In this document: one piece after another, positions 1-9,207 of the stretch
Position numbering within the stretch: the stretch's first letter is position 1
Layout: each line of letters opens with the position of its first letter
Source of the DNA: Bordetella pseudohinzii
GTDB taxonomy: Bacteria; Pseudomonadota; Gammaproteobacteria; Burkholderiales; Burkholderiaceae_B
Direction: 5' to 3'
Assembly: GCF_000657795.2 (NCBI RefSeq)
Contig: NZ_JHEP02000012.1
Location: 62,001 to 126,000 of the forward strand
Length of the DNA stretch: 64,000 nucleotides
Notes under the pieces: model-generated
The model's input: only the letters and a program-made list of their open reading frames with translations
The model's database searches: none
What the model was told of the DNA's origin: nothing
Position numbers and translations under genes: made by a program

Positions 1-820
1 CATGGATCTGCATATCCTCCCGGCCGATGCGCTGCGCCGGCGTTTCGCCTGGCTGGACCCTGGGCTGGCCGGCGGCTCATTCTGCCCCGAGGATGGACAC
101 GCCAACCCGCGCCTGGTCTCTCCGGCCTTCGCCCAGGCCGCCGCGCGCGCGGGCGCGGACGTGCGCGAGCAACAGCGCGTGGTCCAGGCGGTCGCCGAAG
201 ACCGGCGCTTCGTGGTGCGCACCGCCTCGGGCGAGGAGATCCGCGCCCGCTTCCTGCTGAACTGCGCCGGCGCCTGGGGCGCGGACATCGCCGCGGCGTT
301 CGGCGAACCCGTGCCCGAGACGGCCATCCATCCGCTCATGATGGTGACCGAGCCCCTGCCGGCCTTCATGGATGTCAGCCTGGGCATGCAGGGCGGCGGC
401 ATCTACGCGCGCCAGGTCGCGCGCGGCAACTGCGTGATTGGCGGCGGGCGGGGCGCGCTGCAATCCGACGGCTTCGCGCGTCCCTCGCGCAAGGAAGTCC
501 CCGCCCTGCTGGCGCGCGCCGCCGCCTTGCTGCCGCCGCTGCGCGGCGCGCAGGTCATCCGTTTCTGGACGGGCGTGGAAGGCAGCATGCCCGACCACAA
601 CCCGGTGCTTGGCCCAAGCAGCAAGCTGCCTGGCCTGTTTCACGCCTTTGGCCTGTCCGGCGCCGGCTTCCAGATCGGGCCCGCCGTCGGCGAGGTCTTA
701 TCCCAATTGGTGGCGGACGGCGCCTCGTCCCTGCCCATCGATGCATTCCGCATCGAGCGATACACGGCCGCCGCTCACGCTGCCGAGTCTCAGTCTTCCC
801 GTGAGCACACGCTGGAGTGA
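1..820 (+). CDS. FAD-dependent oxidoreductase (DadA/D-amino-acid oxidase family), 5' truncated by window
   Basis: About 272 C-terminal residues are visible. They show the substrate-binding middle of a DAO-fold enzyme (P-E-D-G-H-A-N-P-R near residue 28) and the C-terminal FAD-binding segment with the H-A-F-G-L-S-G-A-G-F run followed by a G-P-A-V-G motif. The N-terminal GxGxxG dinucleotide motif is missing, so the gene starts before the window and the ATG at position 2 is only an internal Met. Such enzymes oxidise secondary or primary amines of amino acids to imines or ketones. It ends 2 bases before the binding-protein gene, so both are probably one operon for uptake and oxidation of an amine-containing substrate. 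The exact substrate cannot be told. Confidence 0.88.
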   Translation, partial: MDLHILPADALRRRFAWLDPGLAGGSFCPEDGHANPRLVSPAFAQAAARAGADVREQQRVVQAVAEDRRFVVRTASGEEIRARFLLNCAGAWGADIAAAFGEPVPETAIHPLMMVTEPLPAFMDVSLGMQGGGIYARQVARGNCVIGGGRGALQSDGFARPSRKEVPALLARAAALLPPLRGAQVIRFWTGVEGSMPDHNPVLGPSSKLPGLFHAFGLSGAGFQIGPAVGEVLSQLVADGASSLPIDAFRIERYTAAAHAAESQSSREHTLE

Positions 821-822
821 AC

Positions 823-1890
823 ATGAACAAGCATAAGCACGGCGCTCGCGCCAAACTGGGGAAATGGATAGCCGGCGCGCTGGTGCTGGCGGCGTCGGCC
901 GCGAGCGCCCAGGCCCAGGAGAAAACCCTGTACGTGGGCATGAACGGCGGCGACATGGAGCGCGCCTTCACGCAGAATGTCTTCCCGGCCTTCGAAAAGG
1001 CCAACAATGTGAAGATCGTGGTCGTGCCCGGCACTTCCACCGATATCCTGGCCAAGGCGCAGGCCTTCAAGGACAAGCCGCAGATGCATGTGATGTTCCT
1101 GGACGACGGCATCATGGCGCGCGCGATCACCATGGGCCTGTGCCAGCAGATGAGCGATGATCCGGTCTTCAAGGATCTTTATCCCAGCGCTGTCATGAAG
1201 GACCGCATGGCCGCCGGCATCGATATCGGCATGACCGGCCTGGGCTACAACACGCGGATCTTCAAGGAAAAGGGCTGGGCGCCGCCCACCTCCTGGATGG
1301 ACCTGGCCGACCCGAAGTACAAGGGCAAGGTGGTGTTCCAGTCGGCCGCCGGCAGCACCTTCGGGCTACACGCCTTCCTGATGTACAACCGCATCGAGGG
1401 CGGCGACGACAAGAACACCGAGCCCGGCTTCAAGAAATGGGCCAGCACCATCGGCCCCAATGTGCTGGAATACATCCCCAACTCGGCCAAGCTCGCCGAG
1501 ATGATCCAGAACAACGAGGCGGCGATCTTCCCGCTTACGCCCACGGCGATCGCCCGCCTGAAAAAACGCGACATCCCGGTGGAGTACGCCCAGCCCAAGG
1601 AGGGATCGGTCATTTTGATGGTGGGCGAATGCGTCATCGCCAACAACAGCGAGCCCGAGCTGTCCCAGAAACTGGCCCGCTACCTGCTCACGCCCGAGGC
1701 CCAGGCCGCGGCGCTGGAGCATGGCGGCCACTTCCCGTCCAACCGCAAAGTCCAGGCCAACGCGCAGAACGAGGCCACGCTCACCCAGTTCCAAGGCTAT
1801 ATGGCCAATGCCAAAATCCTCGACTGGGACGTGATCAACGCCACGCGCCCCGCCTTCAATGCCCGCTGGAACCGGACGGTGGAGCGCTGA
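823..1890 (+). CDS. ABC transporter periplasmic substrate-binding protein, PotD/spermidine-putrescine-like
   Basis: The 355-residue product begins with a basic stretch, a hydrophobic core and an A-S-A-Q-A type cleavage region near residue 30, so it is exported. The mature part looks like a family 1 extracellular solute-binding protein of the polyamine/iron class: an N-terminal lobe with V-P-G-T-S-T-D, a central G-M-T-G-L-G-Y-N-T segment and a late F-P-S-N-R motif. The ATG at 823 is chosen because GGAG lies 5 bases upstream; a GTG at 817 is an in-frame alternative. The matching permease and ATPase genes are not in the window and probably lie upstream. The ligand is unknown; amines or opine-like compounds are plausible from the neighbouring oxidoreductase. 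Confidence 0.85.
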   Translation: MNKHKHGARAKLGKWIAGALVLAASAASAQAQEKTLYVGMNGGDMERAFTQNVFPAFEKANNVKIVVVPGTSTDILAKAQAFKDKPQMHVMFLDDGIMARAITMGLCQQMSDDPVFKDLYPSAVMKDRMAAGIDIGMTGLGYNTRIFKEKGWAPPTSWMDLADPKYKGKVVFQSAAGSTFGLHAFLMYNRIEGGDDKNTEPGFKKWASTIGPNVLEYIPNSAKLAEMIQNNEAAIFPLTPTAIARLKKRDIPVEYAQPKEGSVILMVGECVIANNSEPELSQKLARYLLTPEAQAAALEHGGHFPSNRKVQANAQNEATLTQFQGYMANAKILDWDVINATRPAFNARWNRTVER

Positions 1891-1943
1891 ACCAACCCCG
1901 GCCGGGCGCGCCGCGCCCGGCCTCATTTCGCAGGGATCCAAAC

Positions 1944-2714
1944 ATGAAGGACACGCAGTTCAACTTCCAGGGCAAGACCGCCATCGTCACCGGCGGCGCG
2001 CAGGGTATCGGCGAGGCCTGCGTGCGCCGGCTGGCCCAGGACGGCGCCTCGGTCAGCATCTGGGACGTCGACCATGAGCGCGGCCAGGCGCTGGCCGCCG
2101 CGCTGGGCGAGCGCGGGCAATTCGTGGCCTGCAATGTCTCCCGCAAGGCCGAGGTCGATGCCGCGCTGGCCGCCACGCTGTCGCGCTTCGGGCGCGTGGA
2201 CCAACTCGTGAACAATGCCGGCATCGTCAAACCGGCGCCCTTCCTGGAGATCAGCGAAGCCGATTGGGACCAGGTCATCGACATCAATCTCAAGGGCGCC
2301 TTCCTGGTCGGCCAGGCGGTGGCTCGCGCCATGAAGGCGCAGGGTGGCGGCACCATCGTGCACATGAGTTCGGTCAACGCCGTGCTCGCCATTCCGTCCA
2401 TCGCCAGCTACAACGTCAGCAAGGGCGGCATCGCCCAGCTCACGCGGGCCATGGCCCTGGCCCTGATCGATGATGGCATCCGCGTCAATGCCGTGGGCCC
2501 TGGCACCATCGCCACCGAACTGGCCAAGAACGCCGTGATGGCCGACGAGGCCGCGCGCGCGCGCCTCATGAGCCGCACGCCCATGCGCCGCCTGGGCGAA
2601 CCCGCGGAAGTCGCCGACGCCGTGGCCTATCTGCTGAGCGACGCCGCCAGCTATATCACCGGCGAAACGCTGTATGTCGACGGCGGTCGCCTGGCCCTGA
2701 ACTACACGGTCTGA
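1944..2714 (+). CDS. SDR family NAD(P)-dependent oxidoreductase
   Basis: Classical short-chain dehydrogenase of 256 residues. It has the cofactor motif TGGAQGIG (about residues 16-23), NNAG (90-93), the catalytic Ser of M-S-S (about 142) and Tyr156/Lys160 in YNVSK. The C-terminal YVDGG motif is intact. The start at 1944 fits the family length; the open frame extends upstream but only through sequence overlapping the previous gene. It lies between the binding protein and a 2-hydroxyacid dehydrogenase on the same strand, so it probably oxidises or reduces an intermediate of the same pathway. The substrate cannot be read from the sequence. Confidence 0.9.
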   Translation: MKDTQFNFQGKTAIVTGGAQGIGEACVRRLAQDGASVSIWDVDHERGQALAAALGERGQFVACNVSRKAEVDAALAATLSRFGRVDQLVNNAGIVKPAPFLEISEADWDQVIDINLKGAFLVGQAVARAMKAQGGGTIVHMSSVNAVLAIPSIASYNVSKGGIAQLTRAMALALIDDGIRVNAVGPGTIATELAKNAVMADEAARARLMSRTPMRRLGEPAEVADAVAYLLSDAASYITGETLYVDGGRLALNYTV

Positions 2715-2716
2715 CC

Positions 2717-3655
2717 ATGCGCATCACCGTCGAATCGGGCGGCGCGGCGGCCCTTGAGCAGTGGCGCGGGTATTTCCAGGAATTCGACCCCGCCATCGAA
2801 GTGGTCGGCTGGGACGCGGCGCGCGGCGATCCCGCCGGCATCGGCTATGCCCTGGTCTGGGCCCCCGGCCCCGGCCGGCTGGCCGCCCTGCCGGACCTGA
2901 AGCTCATCGTGAGCGCCGGCGCGGGCGTGGACAACATCCTGGCCGACCCCTTGTTGCCCGCCTCGGTTCCCATCGCGCGCATGATCACCGAGAGCACCGC
3001 CGCCGTGATGGGCGACTATGTGCTCACCGGGGCGCTCATGCTGATGCGCGACGCCCGCGGCATGGCCCTGGACCAGGCGGCGCGGCGCTGGCGCGCGCGC
3101 GAGAACCCGCCGCTGGTCAATGAAGTCCGCGTCGGCGTCATGGGCCTGGGGCAGATGGGCGCGCACACCGCCATACGCCTGGCGCAAACCGGTTTCGAGG
3201 TGGCAGGCTGGTCGCGCACGCGGGCCGACCTGCCCGGCGTGACGTGCTACGCGGGCCCGCGCGAGCGCGATGCCTTTCTGGCGCGCAGCGACATCCTCGT
3301 CTGCCTGCTGCCGGCCACGCCCGCCACGCGAGGCATCCTCAACGCCGAGACCTTCTCGCGCCTGCCGCGCGGCGCCAGCCTGATCAACGCCGGACGCGGC
3401 AGCCATCTGGTCGAGAGCGACCTGCTGGCGGCGCTGGACAGCGGCCAGCTCAAGGGCGCGCTGCTGGATGTCTTTGACATCGAGCCCTTGCCCGACGCCT
3501 CGCCGCTGTGGAGCCATCCTGGCATCCTCGTCACGCCGCACTATGGGTCCACACCCTCGCGCCGCGATCGCGCCCGCAAGACGGTGGAAATCATCCACCG
3601 CTGGGAACGCGGCGAGACGCTGGACCTGCTCTACGACCGCCAGCGCGGTTATTGA
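2717..3655 (+). CDS. D-isomer-specific 2-hydroxyacid dehydrogenase, GhrA-like (glyoxylate/hydroxypyruvate reductase)
   Basis: The 312-residue protein has the NAD(P)-binding GLGQMG motif at 143-148 and the three catalytic residues of the family: Arg227 in NAGRGS, Glu256 in D-I-E-P-L, and His275 in TPHYGS. Its length and the short N-terminal substrate domain match GhrA-type reductases, which reduce glyoxylate or hydroxypyruvate. It starts 2 bases after the SDR stop codon, so the two are translated from one message. As last gene of the cluster it could remove a 2-oxo acid released by amine oxidation; that role is inference. Confidence 0.88.
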   Translation: MRITVESGGAAALEQWRGYFQEFDPAIEVVGWDAARGDPAGIGYALVWAPGPGRLAALPDLKLIVSAGAGVDNILADPLLPASVPIARMITESTAAVMGDYVLTGALMLMRDARGMALDQAARRWRARENPPLVNEVRVGVMGLGQMGAHTAIRLAQTGFEVAGWSRTRADLPGVTCYAGPRERDAFLARSDILVCLLPATPATRGILNAETFSRLPRGASLINAGRGSHLVESDLLAALDSGQLKGALLDVFDIEPLPDASPLWSHPGILVTPHYGSTPSRRDRARKTVEIIHRWERGETLDLLYDRQRGY

Positions 3656-3760
3656 CGCCCCGCGCGCAACCCTCAGTTGACGGTCCACATTGGCCACGCG
3701 GATCAACGCCGCATCGCGCGGCACGTCGCGCGGTCAGGGCCTGGCCCCGCCCCGGCTGCA

Positions 3761-4402
3761 TCAGCCGGCGGATTTCTCGCGCGCACAGGCCAGCATGATC
3801 TGGCCCAGGGCCTGCTCGCCGCGCTCGACCAAGGCCTGGCCAGCGCCGGCGATATCGCGCGCCTCCTTGTTCTGGCCTAGTTTGAACTTGCCTTCCAGCG
3901 CGGTGATCTCGACCTGGATGCCGACAATGGCGCGCAACATGCCGTCGATGTACTCCGGCGCGCTGTCGCTCATCTTCCAGGGCTGGGGCTCGCCGGCCTC
4001 GTGGCGGCGCGTCAGGCGCGCCACCACGCCGCGCACATAGCGCTCGTCGTCCCGGATGACGATACGGCCGCGCGCGTGGACCACGCGGTAATTCCAGGTA
4101 GGCACTTGCTTGTGGGCTTCGTGCTTGCTGGGATACCAGCTGGGGGAGATATAGGCCTGCTCGGCGCGGAACACCACCAGCGCCTCGTCGCCATCGGCCA
4201 CGTCCTGCCAGACCGGATTGGCGCGCGCCACATGCGCATTGAGCACGCCCAGCGCGCCGGCGCCCTCGTCCAGCTCGAAAGGAATGTGATTGACGTCCAG
4301 CCCCGAACCGCCGTGGGTCACCAGCATCCCCAGCGGAAACGCCCGCATCAGCTCATGCAGGGCGGCTGGATCTTCGATCTTGAAATGGGCAGGGATATAC
4401 AT
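3761..4402 (-). CDS. FMN-binding split-barrel protein, PaiB family
   Basis: A 213-residue protein with the PaiB hallmarks: start M-Y-I-P-A-H-F, HIPF at 39-42, HVARANPVW at 57-65, YISPSWYPSK at 84-93 and VPTWNY at 100-105. The family binds FMN in a split beta-barrel and is often annotated as a negative transcriptional regulator after Bacillus PaiB, although direct DNA binding is not established for most members. The longer open frame begins at 4504, but the conserved N-terminus and usual size select 4402. It is divergent from ornithine cyclodeaminase across a 306-base gap. Confidence 0.88.
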   Translation of the reverse strand: MYIPAHFKIEDPAALHELMRAFPLGMLVTHGGSGLDVNHIPFELDEGAGALGVLNAHVARANPVWQDVADGDEALVVFRAEQAYISPSWYPSKHEAHKQVPTWNYRVVHARGRIVIRDDERYVRGVVARLTRRHEAGEPQPWKMSDSAPEYIDGMLRAIVGIQVEITALEGKFKLGQNKEARDIAGAGQALVERGEQALGQIMLACAREKSAG

Positions 4403-4708
4403 GAGCGTCCTCGAAATCAGGCCTGCTATTTTGCGCGTCGGACGGGTTCGGCCATAGGGCCAGCCGGGGAGATTCCGAAGGGGCCAGGCGGCCGGTGGCG
4501 ACAACGCTTGGCGACGACAACACTTGCTTCATCTGACACCTGGAGCAAGATAACTATCTTTTTGCACAGACAAAACGGCATTTTGGCAATGTTCAATGAC
4601 AAGTTGATCAATTCCCGCAAGGAACTGCGCAGTTTGTCGGATTCAAATTGGTCGCCAGCCCCGGGGACAATATCCGTGTCGCCGCCCCGCGGCCCCAGGA
4701 GCTTGCTT
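4403..4708. promoter_or_regulatory. 306-base divergent control region between paiB-like gene and ornithine cyclodeaminase gene
   Basis: No credible gene lies here. The middle is A+T-richer than the flanks and contains a 6-bp inverted repeat AAGATA-AC-TATCTT at 4547-4560. The OCD frame stays open through the last 120 bases with an in-frame ATG at 4589, but conserved residue spacing of the enzyme argues against that start. The region probably holds both promoters; I could not assign clear -35/-10 pairs. Confidence 0.45.
4547..4560. promoter_or_regulatory. Inverted repeat AAGATA-AC-TATCTT, candidate operator
   Basis: Two perfect 6-base arms separated by 2 bases, located about 150 bases from either start codon in the divergent region. 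Size and position fit a dimeric regulator site, but no dedicated regulator gene is adjacent, so the binding protein is unknown. Confidence 0.35.
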
Positions 4709-5758
4709 ATGACCCGTTTCATCGACGTCCCCGCCATGTCCCAGCTGATCCAGAAGATTGGTTTGCCGCGCTTTATCGGCGAGCTGGCCGACACGATCGA
4801 GGCCGATTTCATCCGCTGGCCGGATTTCGACAAATGCGCGCGCGTGGCCAGCCACAGCGACATCGGCGTCATCGAATTGATGCCGGTCTCGGACGCCCGC
4901 GATTACGCTTTCAAGTATGTCAACGGCCACCCGGGCAACACCGCGCGCGGCCTGTACACCGTCATGGCCTTTGGCGTGCTGGCGGAGGTGGAAACCGGTT
5001 ATCCGGTGCTGCTGTCCGAGCTGACGCTGGCCACCGCGCTGCGCACCTGCGCGACCTCGCTCATGGCGGCGCGGGCGCTGGCCCGCCCGGATGCCCGCAG
5101 CATGGCCCTGATCGGCAATGGCGCGCAAAGCGAGTTCCAGGCCCTGGCCTTCCATTGCCATCTGGGCATCGAAGAACTGCGCGTCTACGACATCGACCCG
5201 CAAGCCACCGAGAAGCTCATCCGCAATCTATCCGCCTTCCCGGCGCTGAAGATCGTGCGCGCGGCCTCGACGGCCGAAGCGGTGCGCGGCGCCGACATCG
5301 TGACCACGGTCACCGCCGACAAGGCCTACGCCACCATCATCACGCCCGACATGCTGGAGCCCGGCATGCACCTGAACGGCGTGGGCGGCGATTGCCCTGG
5401 CAAGACCGAACTGCATGCCGACGTGCTGCGCGCGGCCTCGGTCTTTGTCGAATACGAGCCGCAGACGCGCATCGAAGGCGACATCCAGCAGCTGCCGGCC
5501 GACTTCCCCGTGGCCGACCTCTGGCGCGTGCTGGCCGGCCAGATCACAGGCCGCCGCGACGCCGGGGAAATCACCGTCTTCGACTCGGTGGGTTTCGCGC
5601 TGGAAGACTATTCAGTGCTGCGCTATGTGCTGCAGCAATCGCGCGAGCACGATATCGGCAAGACCGTGCAACTGGTGCCCGACGCCGAAGATCCCAAGGA
5701 TCTGTTCCGCCACACGGGCGCCGGCGCGGCGCGCGCCCGGCTGCGCCGCGTGGCCTGA
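4709..5758 (+). CDS. ocd: Ornithine cyclodeaminase
   Basis: The 349-residue protein converts L-ornithine to L-proline and ammonia using bound NAD+. With the start at 4709, preceded by AGGAG, the catalytic residues described for the Pseudomonas putida enzyme fall at identical numbers: Glu56 in VIELMP and Asp228 in VGGDCPGKTE. Other signatures are KYVN (69-72), R-T-C-A-T-S near 112-117 and the NAD motif GNGAQSE (136-142). These residues favour a true cyclodeaminase over the related alanine dehydrogenases, mu-crystallins or amino-acid synthases of the superfamily. It is a single gene; the following acyl-CoA dehydrogenase runs convergently 16 bases away. Confidence 0.93.
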   Translation: MTRFIDVPAMSQLIQKIGLPRFIGELADTIEADFIRWPDFDKCARVASHSDIGVIELMPVSDARDYAFKYVNGHPGNTARGLYTVMAFGVLAEVETGYPVLLSELTLATALRTCATSLMAARALARPDARSMALIGNGAQSEFQALAFHCHLGIEELRVYDIDPQATEKLIRNLSAFPALKIVRAASTAEAVRGADIVTTVTADKAYATIITPDMLEPGMHLNGVGGDCPGKTELHADVLRAASVFVEYEPQTRIEGDIQQLPADFPVADLWRVLAGQITGRRDAGEITVFDSVGFALEDYSVLRYVLQQSREHDIGKTVQLVPDAEDPKDLFRHTGAGAARARLRRVA

Positions 5759-5774
5759 AGCCGGGCCCCCACGG

Positions 5775-8084
5775 TCACAAGCCGAGCACGGCCTTGGCGA
5801 CGATGTTGCGCTGGATCTCGTTGGAGCCACCGTAGATGGTGGTCACCAAGGACTGAAGAAAGGGCGCGCAAGGGATAAGCCCGGTGCCGTCGTCCGTGGA
5901 CAGGCGGCTCCAGCTCCCGCCCGCCTCGTCCGCCCAGCGCACGATCTCGCGGGCAATGCCCACATAGGTCTCGGTGGCCAATATCTTCAGGCCGGACACC
6001 GAGGCGGGCAGCAGATCGCCGCGCCGCACGATATCGGCGAAAGCGCCGTACAGGGCTTCGAGCTCGGCCACCTGGCCCAGCAGCCCGGCATAGACCTGAC
6101 AGAACTCGGGCAGCTCGAACAAGGACTGGCTCCGGGCCAGCTGCTCCAGGTAATGCAGGGCCAGGCGCGATTGCTGCGGGCTGCCCGCGAACACGCGCTC
6201 ATAACCCAGCAGGTCCTTGGCGATGGCCCAGCCCTGGTTCAGGCCGCCCACCAGATTGGCGGCCGGCACCCTGACGTTCTCGAAGAAGACCTCGCAGAAC
6301 TCCTGCTCGCCGATGATGTTGGTAATGGGGCGAATGGTCACGCCCGGCGTGGCCAGGTCGATCAGCAGAAAACTGATGCCGGCCTGCGGCTTGCCGCTGT
6401 TGTCCGTGCGCACCAGGGCGAATATGTGGCTCGCGTCATGCGCCAGCGTGGTCCATATTTTTTGACCATTGACGATGAAATGCTCGCCCTCGCGCCGCGC
6501 CTCGGTGCGCAACGAGGCGAGGTCCGAACCGGCATTGGGCTCCGAGTACCCCTGGCACCAGATATCCTGACCGGAGAGGATGCGCGGCAGATAATAGGCC
6601 TTCTGTTCGGCCGTGCCATGCTGAATGAGCACCGGCCCCAGGTTGATGATGCCCTGGTCGGGCAGGCGGGCCGCGCCCCAGCCCTCCATCTCCTCGAAAA
6701 AGATCAGCAGCTTGGCCGGCGACAGCGCCATCCCGCCATGCTCGCGCGGCCAGGCCGGCGCCAGCCAGCCATGCCGCGACAAGGTGAGATACCACTCGCG
6801 CGCCTCGGCCAGCCTCAGGCGGCGCGGCACGTGGCGCAGGGCCTGCGGATAGTGCTGGCGCAAGAAACCGCGCACCCGCTGGCGGAAAGCCTCGTCGCTC
6901 ATGGCGTTGTAATCGTCGCCCTCGGCGCCCGGGCCGTCCGGGACGGCATCGCGCGCCGGCCGCAGCGCGACATGGCGCGCCAGCAAGGTGCGCGGACTGC
7001 CCAGCCAGCTCGCCGTGTGCAAGGCTCGCTTCAGATAGAGGCCGATATCGTATTCATCCGTATAGCCAATGGCGCCATGCAACTGCACGGCTTCGCGGCA
7101 CAGCGCGATCACGCGCTCGGCGATGCGCGCCTTGGCCAGCGCCGCCTGGCGGGCGAGCTCGCGCGGACCGGCCTGCGCGCGGCGATAGCTGTCGGCCAGC
7201 AGCGCGCCGCAGACCTGCACGCTGATATAGGCATCGACCATGCGGTGCTGCAGGGCCTGATTGGCGCCGATGGGACGGCCGAACTGCACGCGCGTCTTCA
7301 GGTAGTCCAGCGTCAGGGTGTAGACGCGGCGGGCGATGCCGTAGAGCTCGCTGCACTGCAAAAGACGCGCCGTCTCCAGCGCGGCCTGGCACACCGTGTC
7401 CACCTCGGCGCCTTCGGCGATCATGCGCGACTCCGGCAGGACGGTGTCCAGATGCAGTGAACACAGCATGCTGCCGTCGACGCGCAGCTCCTGCTCCACC
7501 CGCACGCCGGGATCATCGGGGCGCAGCCACACCAGCGTGGGCATCTCGCCCAGCCGGGCATGCACCAGCCAGCCCGTGGCGCCCACGGGCGCCACCCAGC
7601 GCTTGACGCCCATGAGGTGGATGCGATCGCCCTCGCGCGCCACGGAGGTCGACACCGAGGTCGGCAGCAGCTCGCCCGGGTTCTCCTGCCAGGCCAGCCC
7701 CAGCACGGCCTGGCCGCTGATGACCCCCTGCCACAGATCGGCCGCCAGCGGATGGGCGTCGAAGGCGGGCAGGATGAGCGAGGGCAGCACCCCCGCGCCC
7801 AGATAGGGCTCGGGCAGGGGCGACTCGCCCACGGCCGTGGCGATGGCGCCCAACACCTCGATGTCCAGGCCCAGGCCGCCCGAGGCCTCGGGCGCCGCCG
7901 CGCTCGTCCAGCCCGCCTCGGCCAGCTGGCGCCAGACCTCCGGCTGCCAACCCGGGCTGGTGCCGCGCAAGGCGCGCAGCCGCGCCAAGGGGGACACCTG
8001 GGCGAGGATGCCGGCGGCCGCCTCCATGAATTCCGCCTGTCGCGGCAAGGGGCCGAACAGGGTGTGTGAATCGTAAGCCTTCAT
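5775..8084 (-). CDS. Fused two-domain acyl-CoA dehydrogenase
   Basis: At 769 residues this is twice the length of a normal acyl-CoA dehydrogenase. Residues 1 to about 365 form one copy, ending with the helix containing VQFGRPIG and the segment Q-L-H-G-A-I-G-Y-T-D. Residues from about 385 to the end form a second copy with WCQGYSEPNAGSDLASL (FAD/substrate loop), GQKIWTT, and the C-terminal IYGGSNEIQ segment. The N-terminal half resembles the small subunit and the C-terminal half the large subunit of heterotetrameric FadE-type enzymes, which introduce a double bond alpha-beta to a CoA thioester. The start at 8084 is preferred over 8090 because AAGGA is then 5 bases away. It is monocistronic and convergent with ocd. 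Confidence 0.9.
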   Translation of the reverse strand: MKAYDSHTLFGPLPRQAEFMEAAAGILAQVSPLARLRALRGTSPGWQPEVWRQLAEAGWTSAAAPEASGGLGLDIEVLGAIATAVGESPLPEPYLGAGVLPSLILPAFDAHPLAADLWQGVISGQAVLGLAWQENPGELLPTSVSTSVAREGDRIHLMGVKRWVAPVGATGWLVHARLGEMPTLVWLRPDDPGVRVEQELRVDGSMLCSLHLDTVLPESRMIAEGAEVDTVCQAALETARLLQCSELYGIARRVYTLTLDYLKTRVQFGRPIGANQALQHRMVDAYISVQVCGALLADSYRRAQAGPRELARQAALAKARIAERVIALCREAVQLHGAIGYTDEYDIGLYLKRALHTASWLGSPRTLLARHVALRPARDAVPDGPGAEGDDYNAMSDEAFRQRVRGFLRQHYPQALRHVPRRLRLAEAREWYLTLSRHGWLAPAWPREHGGMALSPAKLLIFFEEMEGWGAARLPDQGIINLGPVLIQHGTAEQKAYYLPRILSGQDIWCQGYSEPNAGSDLASLRTEARREGEHFIVNGQKIWTTLAHDASHIFALVRTDNSGKPQAGISFLLIDLATPGVTIRPITNIIGEQEFCEVFFENVRVPAANLVGGLNQGWAIAKDLLGYERVFAGSPQQSRLALHYLEQLARSQSLFELPEFCQVYAGLLGQVAELEALYGAFADIVRRGDLLPASVSGLKILATETYVGIAREIVRWADEAGGSWSRLSTDDGTGLIPCAPFLQSLVTTIYGGSNEIQRNIVAKAVLGL

Positions 8085-8262
8085 CGTCATCCTTGATCAT
8101 GAGGTCATGCCTGCAATGGGCCAGATTCTAGGTTTGCGATCCGCGCCGGTTCATAACGCAATGCTGAGAACAGCTATTAGCGAAACCCTGTGATGCGGCA
8201 CAGCCTTCCTTCCTAGAATGCGTCTACATTGAAAAAAGCGCCCCCGAGGCGAGGAGACATCC

Positions 8263-9207
8263 ATGCAGGCTATGAAGTGCTGGCTGGCGGCCGCCGCCCT
8301 GGCCGCGGCATCCCTGGCGCAAGCCGCCGATCCCGAGCGCATCGTCGTGCCCTATGCCGTCGGCGGCATCACCGACCTCTATGGCCGCGTGCTGGCCGAG
8401 AAGCTCCAGGCGGGACAGTCCCATCCCGTCCTGGTGGACAACCGCCCTGGCGGCGGCGGCGCCATCGGCACCGCCTTTGTCTCCAAGAGCGCGCCCGATG
8501 GCCGCGTGATCCTGCTGGGCAGCGTGGGCACGGCCACCAACCCGGCCATGATCAAGGCGCTGCCCTATGATCCGGCCGACCTGCTGCCCGTCGCCCAAGT
8601 GGCCGTCAGCCCGCTGGTGCTTTATGCGCGCGCCGATCTGGCCAGCGACGTGCCCGGCCTCATCGCCTACGCCCGGCAGTCGCCGGGGCGGCTGAGCTTC
8701 GCCAACTCCGGCGTGGGCTCCAGCCCCAACCTGGCCGCCGCGCTTTTCGCGCGCGAGCTGGGCCTGCAAGTCACCCATGTGAGCTATCGCGGCACCTCGG
8801 CGGCCATCAACGATCTGCTCGGCGGCCAGGTCGACGCCTATTTCGACACGCCCCAGGCCATGAATCATCTGGCTTCGGGCCGCATCCGCGCGCTGGCCGT
8901 GGCCAGCCCGGAACGCCTCGCCCAGGCGCCCGACCTGCCCACCCTGGACGAGTTGGGCATCCCCAATGTCCACGCCTCCAGCTGGTGGGGCATCTTCGTC
9001 TCCGCCAAGACGCCCGCGCCCGTGGTCCAGGCCTTGCAGGCGCGCCTGGCGCAGGTTGTCGGCGATCCGGCCGTGCGGCAGCGCGCCGCCGAGATGGGCG
9101 CCATCGCGGTCTACCGCGGCCAGCCGGCCTTCCAATCCTTCTTCGATAGCGAGGTTCGGCGCTGGGGCGCCATCATCGCCGCCGAAAAACTGTCCGCGCA
9201 ACCATGA
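8263..9207 (+). CDS. Bug family tripartite tricarboxylate transporter substrate-binding protein
   Basis: A 314-residue periplasmic receptor with a signal peptide cleaved near residue 21 (A-Q-A-A-D). The family signatures are V-V-P-Y-A-V-G-G near residue 30 and V-D-N-R-P-G-G-G-G-A-I-G near 60, followed by a S-A-P-D-G motif. Bug proteins bind carboxylic acids or similar small molecules by a Venus-flytrap closure. A strong GAGGAG site precedes the ATG. It heads a five-gene row (Bug, LysR, Bug, CoA transferase, enoyl-CoA hydratase) and overlaps the LysR gene by 4 bases. No TctA/TctB membrane genes are linked. Confidence 0.92.
   Translation: MQAMKCWLAAAALAAASLAQAADPERIVVPYAVGGITDLYGRVLAEKLQAGQSHPVLVDNRPGGGGAIGTAFVSKSAPDGRVILLGSVGTATNPAMIKALPYDPADLLPVAQVAVSPLVLYARADLASDVPGLIAYARQSPGRLSFANSGVGSSPNLAAALFARELGLQVTHVSYRGTSAAINDLLGGQVDAYFDTPQAMNHLASGRIRALAVASPERLAQAPDLPTLDELGIPNVHASSWWGIFVSAKTPAPVVQALQARLAQVVGDPAVRQRAAEMGAIAVYRGQPAFQSFFDSEVRRWGAIIAAEKLSAQP

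Noticed and set aside
5415-7460. Plus-strand 681-codon frame
   Set aside because: Opposite to the fused acyl-CoA dehydrogenase and overlapping ocd; composition typical of an antisense frame.
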